Assembly (NCBI GenBank): GCA_963815375.1
Contig: CAWFGX010000005.1
Coordinates: 620,001-684,000 of the forward strand
Direction: 5' to 3'
DNA length: 64,000 nt
Source: JASHPR01 sp963815375
GTDB lineage: Bacteria > Actinomycetota > Actinomycetes > Streptosporangiales > Streptosporangiaceae
Shown here: positions 7,944 through 17,300 of the stretch, in pieces
Layout of the letters: every line of letters starts with the position of its first letter
Numbering within the stretch: the stretch's first letter is position 1
The notes under the pieces: model-generated
Database searches by the model: none
Told to the model about the DNA's origin: nothing
What the model saw: the letters and a program-made list of their open reading frames with translations, nothing else
Made by a program: the position numbers and the translations under genes

Positions 7944-9539
7944 GTGACGTTCAGCAGCAGTCTGGATATCAAGCGCCGTCCACGGGACGCCGGCCAGCTG
8001 GCCCCGGCCCCGCTGCCCCGGCGCTGGAACCTGAGCGTGGCGGGGGCCGCACGGCTGGCCGCAGCGCTGGCCGGCGTTGCCGCGATCATCGCGTTCCTGG
8101 TCATCGCGGTGAGCCGGCTGACCTACCCGTTCGCCCTCGAGTGGGTGGAGAGCAACTCGCTCGTCGAGGTGCACCAGATCCTGGCCGGGCGGTCGCTGTA
8201 TACCGCGCCGACGGCGCAGTACGTCCCGGACGGCTATCCGCCGCTGTATTTCGCCGTGTCCGCCGCTGCCGCCAGCGTGCTCGGCGTCTCCTACCTGCCA
8301 CTGCGGCTGGTCTCCCTGGTGTCCTCGCTGGCCTGCCTCGCGCTGCTCGGCCGGCTCGTCCAGCGCGAAACCGGGAGCGCAGCGGCCGGCACAGCCGCCG
8401 CGGGCCTGTTCGCCGCGACCTACTTCGCCACGGCCACATGGTTCGACGTCGGCCGGATCGATCCGCTTTTCCTCGCGCTCAGCCTTGGCGGCCTCTACGC
8501 CGCCAGGTGGATGACCGGCACTCGTGGCGCCATCGCTGCCGGGCTGCTGCTGGCGGCTGCGGCCCTCACCAAGCAGACCGGGCTCGCTGAGGGCGTCGCT
8601 GTGATCGCCGCACTGGTTCCAGGCCCGCGCCGCAGGCTCGCCTGCGTCCTCGCCCTGACCGACGTCGCGGTTGTCGGCATCACCACGCTCGTGCTCACGC
8701 TCACCAGCGGCGGCTGGTACCTCTACTACGTCTTTGAGGAGATGGGCCAGCACTCGCTGAACTACAGTGCCCTCGGCGGGTTCTGGAACCTCCTGCTGCC
8801 AGCGATGGGCATCGCCGTGTGCGCTGCCGTGATCGGCGCGCGACGGGTGCCTCTTGTGCTGCTCGCTGGCTGCGCTGCGCTGATGGTCGAGGGCTATGCC
8901 GCTCTGCTCCACAGCGGCGGCGGCGCCGAGGACTTGCTGCCCGCGTACCTCGCCGTGGCGCTGCTCGCGGGCCTGGCGATAGGCAACACCGCGGCAGCCT
9001 GGTGGCGCGCCATGCCATCCGGGCTGCTGGTCTTCGCTCAGTCGGCGCTTCTGCTGGGCGGCTTCCAGCCGTCCCAGGCGATCCCCACGGTCGCCGACCG
9101 CGCCGCTAGCGAGCGGTTCACGGCCGGCATGCGCGCGTTTGGCGGGCCGATCGCGCTCCCGTCGGATCCCGGCCTGGACCTGCTGGCGGGCAAGGCGCCG
9201 ACGGCGCAGGCGGACGCGGTTTACGACGTGATGCGGGCCTCGGACCAGGCCGCGATCGCGAGCTTCGAGCGAAGCGCGGCAACCGCGGTCGCCGAACGCC
9301 AGTTCAGCGCGATCATCACCACGAGCACGTACCCGCCGCGCGGCTACCCGTCCTGGCTGAACCGGTACTACCGCCGGTGCCCACAGCGACTGCTGGCCAA
9401 CGTCCCGGCTGCCCTGTTCCGTCCGGTTGTGGACGCGCAGAGTGAGCACCCGGTATCGGTGTGGCTTCCCCGCGGCCGTGGCTCCTGCCCGGCCGCTGTA
9501 AGGATCCTTGACGGAGCCGCCGGGGAGTCACGCTCGTGA
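7944..9539 (+). CDS. polytopic membrane glycosyltransferase (GT39/ArnT-like)
   Basis: This integral membrane protein of about 531 residues has roughly nine to ten hydrophobic segments. Its first large loop holds LEWVESNSL and YVPDGYPPLY, similar to the acidic first-loop motif of dolichol/polyprenyl-phosphate-dependent GT-C enzymes. The membrane pattern and a C-terminal soluble part of about 150 residues fit glycosyltransferases that use a lipid-linked sugar on the outer face. I place the start at GTG 7944; a TTG at 7926 in the same frame is the alternative and would add six residues. The stop overlaps the start of the molybdopterin enzyme gene (GTGA). Confidence 0.7.
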   Translation: MTFSSSLDIKRRPRDAGQLAPAPLPRRWNLSVAGAARLAAALAGVAAIIAFLVIAVSRLTYPFALEWVESNSLVEVHQILAGRSLYTAPTAQYVPDGYPPLYFAVSAAAASVLGVSYLPLRLVSLVSSLACLALLGRLVQRETGSAAAGTAAAGLFAATYFATATWFDVGRIDPLFLALSLGGLYAARWMTGTRGAIAAGLLLAAAALTKQTGLAEGVAVIAALVPGPRRRLACVLALTDVAVVGITTLVLTLTSGGWYLYYVFEEMGQHSLNYSALGGFWNLLLPAMGIAVCAAVIGARRVPLVLLAGCAALMVEGYAALLHSGGGAEDLLPAYLAVALLAGLAIGNTAAAWWRAMPSGLLVFAQSALLLGGFQPSQAIPTVADRAASERFTAGMRAFGGPIALPSDPGLDLLAGKAPTAQADAVYDVMRASDQAAIASFERSAATAVAERQFSAIITTSTYPPRGYPSWLNRYYRRCPQRLLANVPAALFRPVVDAQSEHPVSVWLPRGRGSCPAAVRILDGAAGESRS

Positions 9540-9649
9540 AGCTGCCCGTTAAGGTGCCGGTGAAGCTGCGGGCGAGGTCGGCAGCCAAGCTGCCGGTGAA
9601 GCTGCGGCTGAGGCCGCCGGTGAAGCTGCCAGCGAAGCTTAAGCCGCTT
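9536..9649 (+). repeat. imperfect in-frame tandem repeat encoding a KLPVK-type N-terminus
   Basis: The first 38 codons of the following gene are built from loosely repeated units around aag-ctg-ccg-gtg-aag. They encode repeated KLPVK, KVPVK and PVKLR words with no acidic residue. The units are imperfect, so replication slippage with later drift is likely. An in-frame ATG at 9650 could be an alternative start that skips the whole repeat. Confidence 0.7.
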
Positions 9650-10927
9650 ATGGCCAGTCCTCCTGGGCCGTTCCGGCGGTCTTTCTGGCGCAGCCCGGTC
9701 CGAGGCCCGTGGCTGACCTCGGTGTTCGGCTTGGTGCTGCTGGTGTCCATCCCGGTGGTTTTCGTGACCGGCCTGCTGTCGTACGCCGCCTACAACCCGG
9801 ACCTCAGCAAGATCAACGACGAGACTCCGGGCAAGGGGCTACTTGGCTTCTACCTGTTCTCGTGGCCCACACATCCGGTCTGGCTTTACCGGCTCAACCA
9901 GGGCGTCCACGTCACGCTCGGGCTGGTGCTGGTACCGATCCTGCTGTTCAAGCTGTGGTCGGTGCTGCCGAAGCTGTTCGAATGGCCGCCCCTGCGGTCG
10001 CCCGCTCATCTGCTGGAGCGGCTGTCGCTGTTCCTGCTCGTCGGCGGGGGAGTGTTCGAGTTCGCGACCGGGATCCTGAACATCCAGACCTGGTACAAGT
10101 TTCCCGGCTCCTTCTACTCGCTGCATTTGTACGGAGCCTGGGTGTTCACGGCGGCCCTTGTCGTCCATGTGGCGGTCAAGTTTCCGACCATGATCAGGGC
10201 ACTGCGCAGCCGCAGCCTGATCAGGGAGCTGCGCACCAGTCTCGCTGACACGCGGCCGGAGTCACCGGACGCCGGGTACCTGGTCAGCACGGCGGCCGCC
10301 GCCCCGACGATCTCACGGCGCGGTGTGCTCGCGTTCGCTGGCGCGGGCGCATTGCTCGTCGCGGCCCTGTCGGTGGGCCAGGCCCTGGGCGGCCCGCTGC
10401 GGCGCACAGCACTGCTCGCGCCGCACGGCCAGGACGCCAACGGCGGGCCGGGTGATTTCCAGGTCAACCGGACAGCGGCCGACGTCGGGATCAGGCAGTC
10501 GGAGACCGGAGATGCCTGGCGGCTGGCGCTCGCGAATGGCGGCGGGGCAGGCCAGGCTCCAGTCGTTCTGAGCCGGGCGGACCTGCTGCACATGGACCAG
10601 CACACAGCCAGCCTTCCGATCGCATGTGTCGAAGGCTGGTCCACCGATAACCAGGCGTGGGCCGGCGTCCGGCTGAGCGATCTCGCCCGGCTGGCCGGCG
10701 TCACCCGCCCGTCGAGCGTGCTGGTGCGTTCGCTGCAGCGCGGCGGGGCGTTCAGCCAGGTAGTCCTGTCGGCGGGGCAGATCATGGACCCGGACTCACT
10801 GCTGGCCCTGCGGGTGAACGGCGCGGACCTCACGCCCGACCACGGATACCCGGCCCGGGTGATCGTGCCCGCAAGCCCTGGCGTGCACAACACCAAGTGG
10901 GTCGCCAGCCTGACATTCGAGGGCTGA
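9536..10927 (+). CDS. membrane molybdopterin-dependent oxidoreductase (cytochrome b561-like part plus sulfite-oxidase-like domain)
   Basis: The N-terminal half (about residues 55-230) has four to five membrane segments with His residues in helices (RLNQGVHVTLG, SLHLYGAW, VVHVAVKF), as in a di-haem cytochrome b domain. After a further hydrophobic segment (about 263-285), possibly a Tat-like SRRGVLAF anchor, follows a sulfite oxidase/YedY-type Moco domain. IACVEGWS contains the probable molybdenum-ligand Cys364. The protein likely passes electrons between an extracytoplasmic Moco site and the membrane. A GTG start overlapping the previous stop has GGGGAG upstream, which favours it over ATG 9650, although it gives a strange Lys-rich repeat tail. 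Confidence 0.8.
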   Translation: MKLPVKVPVKLRARSAAKLPVKLRLRPPVKLPAKLKPLMASPPGPFRRSFWRSPVRGPWLTSVFGLVLLVSIPVVFVTGLLSYAAYNPDLSKINDETPGKGLLGFYLFSWPTHPVWLYRLNQGVHVTLGLVLVPILLFKLWSVLPKLFEWPPLRSPAHLLERLSLFLLVGGGVFEFATGILNIQTWYKFPGSFYSLHLYGAWVFTAALVVHVAVKFPTMIRALRSRSLIRELRTSLADTRPESPDAGYLVSTAAAAPTISRRGVLAFAGAGALLVAALSVGQALGGPLRRTALLAPHGQDANGGPGDFQVNRTAADVGIRQSETGDAWRLALANGGGAGQAPVVLSRADLLHMDQHTASLPIACVEGWSTDNQAWAGVRLSDLARLAGVTRPSSVLVRSLQRGGAFSQVVLSAGQIMDPDSLLALRVNGADLTPDHGYPARVIVPASPGVHNTKWVASLTFEG

Positions 10928-10928
10928 C

Positions 10929-11438
10929 ATGCGACGGCTATTGCGCTGGTACGGTGCCAGCCCGCTGCACCTGCTGACAATGCTCGGCTGCTTCGCGCTT
11001 GCCGGGTACGCCGCCGTGATGCTGCTGAAGGTTAACGCCCTTGGTGTCACTGTCTGGTTTGCCGGTGCAGTCATCGGCCACGACCTGGTCCTGCTGCCGC
11101 TGTACACGATCGCCGACAAGTCGGCGAGGGCGGTCTTCAGGCACCGTCAGCCGGACCTGCCCGCGGTGCCGTGGATCAACTACCTGCGCGTCCCCGTGGT
11201 GCTATCCGGCATCCTGCTGCTGATCTGGTTCCCGCTGATCCTCCGGCTGCCCAGGAACTTCCAGGCCTCGACGACCCTGCCAACCAGCCCCTACCTCTGG
11301 CACTGGCTAGCGGTGACCGGCGTGCTGTTCCTCATGTCCGCGGCAGCGTATGCGCTGCGGCTGCGCCGAGCGCGCCGCCGCGTACACAAAGCGGTACGGC
11401 CGGTGAAGGAGTCATCGGCGTCGCCGCCTGCCGGCTAA
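10929..11438 (+). CDS. four-helix membrane protein, partner of the molybdoenzyme
   Basis: This 169-residue protein has about four hydrophobic segments and no recognised enzyme motif. It begins one base after the stop of the molybdopterin oxidoreductase, so it is surely cotranscribed and perhaps a subunit or assembly factor of it. Features are a conserved-looking HDLVLLPLYTIAD between helices 2 and 3, and a basic C-terminal tail (RLRRARRRVHKAVR). No function can be assigned. Its stop overlaps the stop of the convergent MFS gene. Confidence 0.75.
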   Translation: MRRLLRWYGASPLHLLTMLGCFALAGYAAVMLLKVNALGVTVWFAGAVIGHDLVLLPLYTIADKSARAVFRHRQPDLPAVPWINYLRVPVVLSGILLLIWFPLILRLPRNFQASTTLPTSPYLWHWLAVTGVLFLMSAAAYALRLRRARRRVHKAVRPVKESSASPPAG

Positions 11439-12788
11439 GGCCGGTGCGCAGCCCCTTCCAGCTGATCACCGGGTTGCGAGCTGAGTGCGGCCGCAGCCGG
11501 CGGCACGCCGAAGTCGCGCCATTCCCGCTGGGTCAGGCCGACGAGCAGGGGGAGCGCGGCAATGACAGCTGCGACGGGGAAGAACGCCGCCGGGCCGGTG
11601 TGACGTATGAGCACACCGGTCACCGCCACAGACACCGGATAGCTGCCGTACGCGCTGAGCATGATCACGCTCATCAGGCGGCCCAGCAGTTTCGGTGGTG
11701 CCCACATCTGGAGCCGGCTGATCAGCACTACGTTGCCGAGGCCGTTGCCGGCGCCCACGATCGTCATCGCCGCCAGCGCGCCCGGCAGTCCGCCCAGGAA
11801 TGGCACTGCCGCCATGCCCGCAGCCATGATCATGTAGACGGCGGTGGCGGCCGGCACAGGCCAGGCGCAGCGAGCCCGTTCGCGCCGCGGCCAGTGTCCC
11901 GGCCATGCTCCCCGCGGCGATGCAGGCGAGGAGCGCCCCGAGCCCCGGGGCGCCGAAGCGCTCGTGCGCCAGGTCCGGCACCGCGACCTCGATGAGCCCG
12001 CCCATGGCCAGGTTGGCGCAGAGCGTGAGCAGCACGCTGATCTGCAGTACCCGGGAGGTTCGCAGCATCGCCAGCACGCCCGGCACTGCTTCGCCGCCGG
12101 GTTCTGTCTTGTCGCTGCGCGATGCCGCCGCCGGGGCCTTCGGCGGGCTGGGCGTGGCCGGAGGGCCCGGATCCGGCGCGGCGGACCGCGGGATCAGCGC
12201 GAGGGCCAGGGCGGAGGCCGCGAACGAGGCCGCGTCGACGCCGAACGCCAGGGCTGGGCCGGTCACCACGATGAGGGCGCCGCCTGCCGCCGGCCCGAGC
12301 AGCGATCCGGCTTGCTGAGCGGTAGTGAACACGCCGTTGCCCGCTGTGAGCCGTCTCGAGTCGAGCAGCGTTGGCATGATCGCGTACGACGCCGGCATGA
12401 ACACGCCCGTGCCCGCACCCAGGAGACCGGCCGCTGGCGCGAGTGTGACCAGCGAGAGCGTATGACGTGACGCAAGGACGACAAACAGCACCAGCAGCGC
12501 ACACCGCGCTGTGTCGGCCGCAAGCATGCTGGTGCGCGCGCCGAACCGGTCCGCGAGCATCCCGCCAACCGGGATCAGCGCCGCGCGTGGTATCCCGTAG
12601 CAGGCCAGGACTGTCCCCAGCACAATCGTGCCTCCGTGGGCGGAGAGCACGAACCACGGCAGTGCAACCGCATAGCAGTAGTCGCCGATCGTGGACGTGA
12701 ACTGGCCAGCGGTCAGCAGCCTGAAGTTCCGCACGGCCAGCGGGCCGTCACGTAGCGCGGAGCGAGCCCGGGCCGGTATTACCCGCAC
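11435..12788 (-). pseudogene. MFS exporter next to the NRPS regulator, interrupted by a one-base frameshift
   Basis: From ATG 12788 the sequence encodes a typical 12-helix MFS exporter (NFRLLTAGQFTSTIGD, DRFGARTSM, AAGLLGAGTGVFMPAS). After about residue 312 the frame runs into Arg/His-rich nonsense. The proper continuation (PAATAVYMIMAAGM, SRLQMWAPPKLLGRLMSV) lies one frame over and ends at 11435. The switch is near 11850-11865, where removing one base would rejoin the halves. Its start overlaps the end of the XRE/NB-ARC regulator by 10 bp, so both form one leftward operon. In an NRPS cluster it would be the product exporter. Whether the break is real or an assembly error is open. Confidence 0.75.
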
Positions 12789-14167
12789 GGCGTCCGGCCG
12801 CGGCGGTGGCTGCGCTCGTAGACACGGCCGCAGACATCACGCTGGCTGTGCTCGGATTCCGTCCTGCCACCAGGCTGCACGCTGCGCAGATAAAGCTGGA
12901 GCAGGCCGTTGATGGTGAAGCCGCCAGAAGGGTCGTCGTGCAGCAGGTTGGCCAGGACCAGTTCGTCCAGCAGTTCTGCTGCATGCACGGCCGCGCCGCC
13001 CGCGAGATCCGCCGCAGCGCCACCGGCGATGTGACGGCCCGGCTGGGCGGCCAGTGCCTCGAGCATGCGCCGGCCCTCGGTGCTCAGCCCTTCCAGCCCG
13101 GACGAGAACGCCGCGCGGATATCACACGCAGGATCACCGCCGTCCAGAATGCTCCAGGCGCGTTCTGGGTCACTCAGCCGGTGGGCCAGCGCCGTTAGCG
13201 GCAGGTGCGAGCTGGCACGGGCCCGCGCGGCCACCATGGTCAGGGCGAGCGGGAGGCCAAAGCAGGACTGGGCGATCGTCACCGCGCCCTCTGGCTCACG
13301 AGCCACCCTCGCCGGCCCGAGTAGCCCGGTGAGCAGTTGCTGCGCCTCGGCGTCGGTGAGAACGTCCAGGTTCACAAGGTGAGCGCCTTCGCGCGCCGCC
13401 AGGCTGGTGAGCCGGTGGCGGGAAGTAATGACAACGGCGCAGCCCGGCGCGCTTGGCAGGAGCGGCCGGACCTGCGCTGCGTCGCGGGCGTCGTCCAGGA
13501 CGATCAGCATCCGCCGGCCGGCTACCACGCTCCGGTACCAGGCGGCGTGCGCATCCGTGCTGACCGGCTTCCCGTTTGCGGGCAACTGCAAGCTCTGCAG
13601 CATGCCCGACAGAGCGGCACTGGCCGGTACCGGCCGGCCATGCCCGCCGGATCCGTGCAGATCAACGTAGAGCTGCCCGTCTGGAAACCGGTGAGCCTCC
13701 CGGTACGCATAACGAAGCGCCAGTGCCGTTTTCCCGGCACCGCCGATCCCGGATATGGCCACGACCGCCATTCGCCTGCCGCTGGCGGCGTCGAGCAGGC
13801 CGGACATTTCAGCGAGCTCACGGGAACGCCCGACGACCCGGGGCGGATTCAGCGGAAGCTGCCTCGGTATCGCCCCCGGCGGGTCGTGTGGCACTGTCGC
13901 GGCGGCCCGGACCGGCGATCCTGGACCTGGCGAGCCCGGTGGTAACTGGCCCGCGGCCCTTACGAAGCGGTCCAGATCGGAATCTGACAAGCCGAATGCG
14001 GCTCCGAGAAGCTGCGCCGACCGGGGGTAAGGACGTCTGGTGCGTCCTCTCTCGATGTCGCCAACCGTACGCAGGCTCAGCGCAGCGCGCTGAGCGAGCT
14101 GCTCCTGCGTGAAGCCTGCAGCCAGGCGGTACTCGCGTACAACCGCCGCGAAACCAGACGAGCTCAT
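12779..14167 (-). CDS. XRE-HTH plus NB-ARC ATPase transcriptional regulator (cluster regulator)
   Basis: This 462-residue regulator has an N-terminal helix-turn-helix of the XRE class (residues about 8-65; FTQEQLAQRAALSLRTVGDIERG). An NB-ARC/STAND ATPase follows, with Walker A SGIGGAGKTAL (about 144-155), Walker B-like MLIVLDDARD and the sensor VVITSRHR, then a winged-helix part (FSSGLEGLSTEGRRMLEAL). Such proteins often carry TPR repeats after the NB-ARC module; here the protein stops just after it with a basic tail, so it is a short form. It diverges from the NRPS operon and probably controls it through the inverted repeat at 14171-14254. Confidence 0.88.
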   Translation of the reverse strand: MSSSGFAAVVREYRLAAGFTQEQLAQRAALSLRTVGDIERGRTRRPYPRSAQLLGAAFGLSDSDLDRFVRAAGQLPPGSPGPGSPVRAAATVPHDPPGAIPRQLPLNPPRVVGRSRELAEMSGLLDAASGRRMAVVAISGIGGAGKTALALRYAYREAHRFPDGQLYVDLHGSGGHGRPVPASAALSGMLQSLQLPANGKPVSTDAHAAWYRSVVAGRRMLIVLDDARDAAQVRPLLPSAPGCAVVITSRHRLTSLAAREGAHLVNLDVLTDAEAQQLLTGLLGPARVAREPEGAVTIAQSCFGLPLALTMVAARARASSHLPLTALAHRLSDPERAWSILDGGDPACDIRAAFSSGLEGLSTEGRRMLEALAAQPGRHIAGGAAADLAGGAAVHAAELLDELVLANLLHDDPSGGFTINGLLQLYLRSVQPGGRTESEHSQRDVCGRVYERSHRRGRTPCG

Positions 14168-14170
14168 GCG

Positions 14171-14254
14171 CTGTACTCCACCCTTGACAGCGAACTCGAC
14201 TGCGCTAAGAGATGGCTAACAGGCCGCTAAACGCTGGTCAAGGGCTCCGTACAG
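14171..14254. promoter_or_regulatory. long inverted repeat over divergent promoters of the NRPS cluster
   Basis: CTGTACTCCACCCTTGAC at 14171-14188 and its near-complement at 14237-14254 form 18-bp arms with 14 matching positions (six outer, eight inner) and a 48-bp spacer. The left arm overlaps TTGACA (14184-14189), a perfect rightward -35. The right arm contains TTGACC on the opposite strand, a leftward -35. A regulator bound to both arms would cover both promoters. The -10 hexamers are weak (TAAGAG rightwards, TAGCCA leftwards). The spacing puts the rightward start near 14220, about 170 bases before the NRPS gene. Confidence 0.55.
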
Positions 14255-14388
14255 ATCCAGCGCCGGCTGGGCCGACCATGCGATCACGATGAAATCAGCG
14301 AGGCGGCCTGTGGCACCACAGGCAGTCAGGCAAACCAAGTCTGCCTACGAGAACTCGTAGACCCCGCTCGCCGTCGTGAGGATGATCG

Positions 14389-17300
14389 ATGCCCGAGATG
14401 GCTGAGATGCCCGCGATCCCGCTGTCTTTCGGTCAGCGCCGGCTGTGGTTCCTGCAGGAGTTTGACCGGCGGTCGGTGGCTTACAACATCCCGGTGGTGC
14501 TGCGGTTGACGGGGGAGCTTGACCGTGGCGCGCTGGCGGCTGCCCTGGGTGACGTGACGGCCAGGCACGAGAGCCTGCGCACGGTCTTCCCGTTGCGGGA
14601 CGGCGAGCCGGTGCAGCGGGTGCTCCCCGCGGCGGACGCGATCCCGGTGCTGGATCTGGTGTCGCCAGGCGCTGGCGCGGTTACGGGGGTGGTAGACCGG
14701 GCCTGCGAGCACGTATTCGACCTGGCAGAAGACCTGCCGCTGCGGGCGTGGCTGGCGCAGACCGGCCCGGATGGGCATGTGCTGGTCCTGGTCATGCACC
14801 ATATCGCGGCTGATGGCTGGTCGATGGGACCGCTGCTGCGTGATCTGGGCCTGGCGTACGCCGCGCGGCGGGCCGGGCGAGCTCCCGGATGGCCGCCGTT
14901 GCCTGTGCAGTATGCCGATTTCACCCTGTGGCAGCGCGAGGTGCTCGGGGATCCGGGGGATCCGCACAGTGCGCTGGGGCGTCAGGCTGCGTACTGGCGG
15001 GACGCGCTTGCGGGGCTACCCGAGCGGATCGGCCTGCCGGCCGATTACGGTCACCCGGTAGCCAGCCCGCCGGGTGGCTCAGTGCCGCTGCGGATCTCCC
15101 CGGCGCTGCACCAGGGACTGACTGCCGTGGCCGCCGACGCCGGCGCCACGGTGTTCATGGTGGTGCAGGCTGGCCTGGCGGCGCTGCTCTCGTGGATGGG
15201 TGCTGGCGCCGACATCCCGCTCGGGGTGCCGGTGGCGGGGCGCACCGATCAGGCCCTGGAGGAGCTGGTCGGGTTCTTCGTCAACACGCTGGTGCTGCGC
15301 GCTGATGTGTCGGGTGATCCAGCGTTCGCGGACCTGGTAAGCCGGGTGCGGCAGGCCAGCCTGACGGCATACGCCAACCAGGACCTCCCGTTCGAGGTGC
15401 TGGTCGAGATCCTCAACCCGACCCGCATCCCGACTCAGCACCCCGTATTCCAGGTGTCCCTTTCGCTCGACGTCGCCGCGCCTGCCCGGCCGCGCCTGGC
15501 CGGGCTGAAGGTCGAGATGCTGCCCGTGGCGCCGCGAACGGCCAAGTTCGACCTGTCGTTCGCCTTTGCCGAGCGTCCCCGCCGTCCCGGCGGGGCCCCG
15601 GCCGGGCTGGACGGCGCCCTGACGTACCGTGCCGACCTGTTTACCCGGGCCACAGCGGCCAGCCTGGCCTCCCGCCTCACCCGGCTGCTGGCCGCCGCCA
15701 CTGCCAGTCCGCGCACCTCGCTCAGCCGACTCGACATCACCCTGCCCGCCGAAAAACGCGCACTGGCCGCCTGGAAGATCGCCCCGCGCCAGCGATCGCG
15801 GCCGGTGACGGTTCCAGAACTATTCGAAGCGCAGGCCACCCGGACGCCCGGCGCGATCGCGGCGGTATGCCCGGATAGGCGGCTGACATACGCCGAGCTC
15901 GACCAGGCAGCAAGCAGGCTCGCGCGCTTCCTGGCGTCGGCAGGGGTCGGCCCGGAGGCCGTCGTGGGCGTCGTGCTGCCGAGGACGGCCCAGCTGATCG
16001 TGGCGCTGATCGCGGTGCTGAAGACGGGAGCCGCCTGCCTCCCCGTCGACCCCGGGTATCCACGGGCCAGGATCGGGCTGATGCTGGCCGACGCAGGCTG
16101 CGCGACCGTGCTGACCGAGGGGACCTGCCAGGAGAGCCTGCCGCCCGATGGGCCCCGGCTGGTGCTCGACGATCCCAGCGTCGGCGCCGGCATTGCCGCG
16201 CAGCGACCGGACAGGTTGCGCGATGCCGACAGGACCGCGCCGCTGACGCCGGGTCACCCCGCCTACGTGATCTACACATCGGGCACCACAGGAACCCCAA
16301 AAGGCGTCGTGGTCACCCACGAGTCGGTGGCCAGGCTGTTTCACTCCCACACAAGGGACTTCCACCGGCCTGCTGAACGCGCCGCAGGCACCAGGCTCCG
16401 CGCCGCCCTGGCCGCGTCGGTCTCCTTTGACACATTCTGGGAGCCGGTGCTGCTCATGCTCGGCGGCCATCAGCTGCACCTGATCGACGATCAGGACCGC
16501 CGTGACCCGGAGGCCATCGCCGCCTTCGCCGCCGCGCACCAGATCGATTTCCTGAACGTAACCCCGTCGCTGTTCGCCGAGCTGCGCGCGTCGTGGCCGC
16601 CGCTCCAGAGCTGGCCGCGGCTTGTCGTCCTCGGCGGCGAGCGGGTGACCAGGCAGGACTGGGACGCCCTGGCAGCGATCGGCGGGACCGCAGGTTACAA
16701 CTTCTACGGCCCGACGGAATGCACGATCGACGCGGTGACCGCGCGGGTCGTCGCCGGTCAGCAGCCTCACATCGGCCGGCCCCTGCGAGGGGTCCGGGCT
16801 TACGTGCTCGATGAGCGCCTGCGGTCGGCCCCGCCGCTGGTCGCGGGCGAGCTGTACCTTGCGGGGCAGTGCCTTGCGCGCGGCTACCTGCGCCAGCCAG
16901 GACTGACAGCAGAGCGGTTCGTGGCTGACCCGCTCGGGCCGGGCGGGTCGCGAATGTACCGGACCGGTGATGTGGCCCGGTGGACGGCAGACGATCAGCT
17001 GGAGTTCCTCGGCCGTGCCGACGGCCAGGTAAAGATACGGGGGCTGCGTATTGAGCCCGCCGAGACGCAGGCCGTGCTGGCCAGCCACCCAGACGTCATG
17101 AACGCCGCGGTCATCGTGCGCGATGACCTTCCCGGAGGACGTGGCCTGGCAGCTTACGTGACGGCTGCGAACAGCCATGTCGACACCGCCCGGCTGCGCG
17201 AGCATACGGCGTCGCTGCTGCCTGGCTACCTAGTGCCAGCGACGGTCACGGTCATCGACAGGCTGCCGCTCGGCCCCCAGGGCAAGCTGGATCTCCCGGC

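Noticed and set aside
7839..9449. 536-codon open frame on the minus strand
   Set aside because: It lies opposite the membrane glycosyltransferase and encodes an Arg/Gly/Glu-rich sequence with no domain; GC-rich third positions keep antisense frames open.
11466..12788. Single 440-residue MFS protein in one frame
   Set aside because: Its last 130 residues are Arg/His/Gly-rich nonsense, while the adjacent frame carries the proper transmembrane C-terminus; a frameshift explains both better.
15820..17205. 461-codon minus-strand frame within the NRPS gene
   Set aside because: Shadow of the adenylation domain with Arg/Gly-rich composition and no homologous features.
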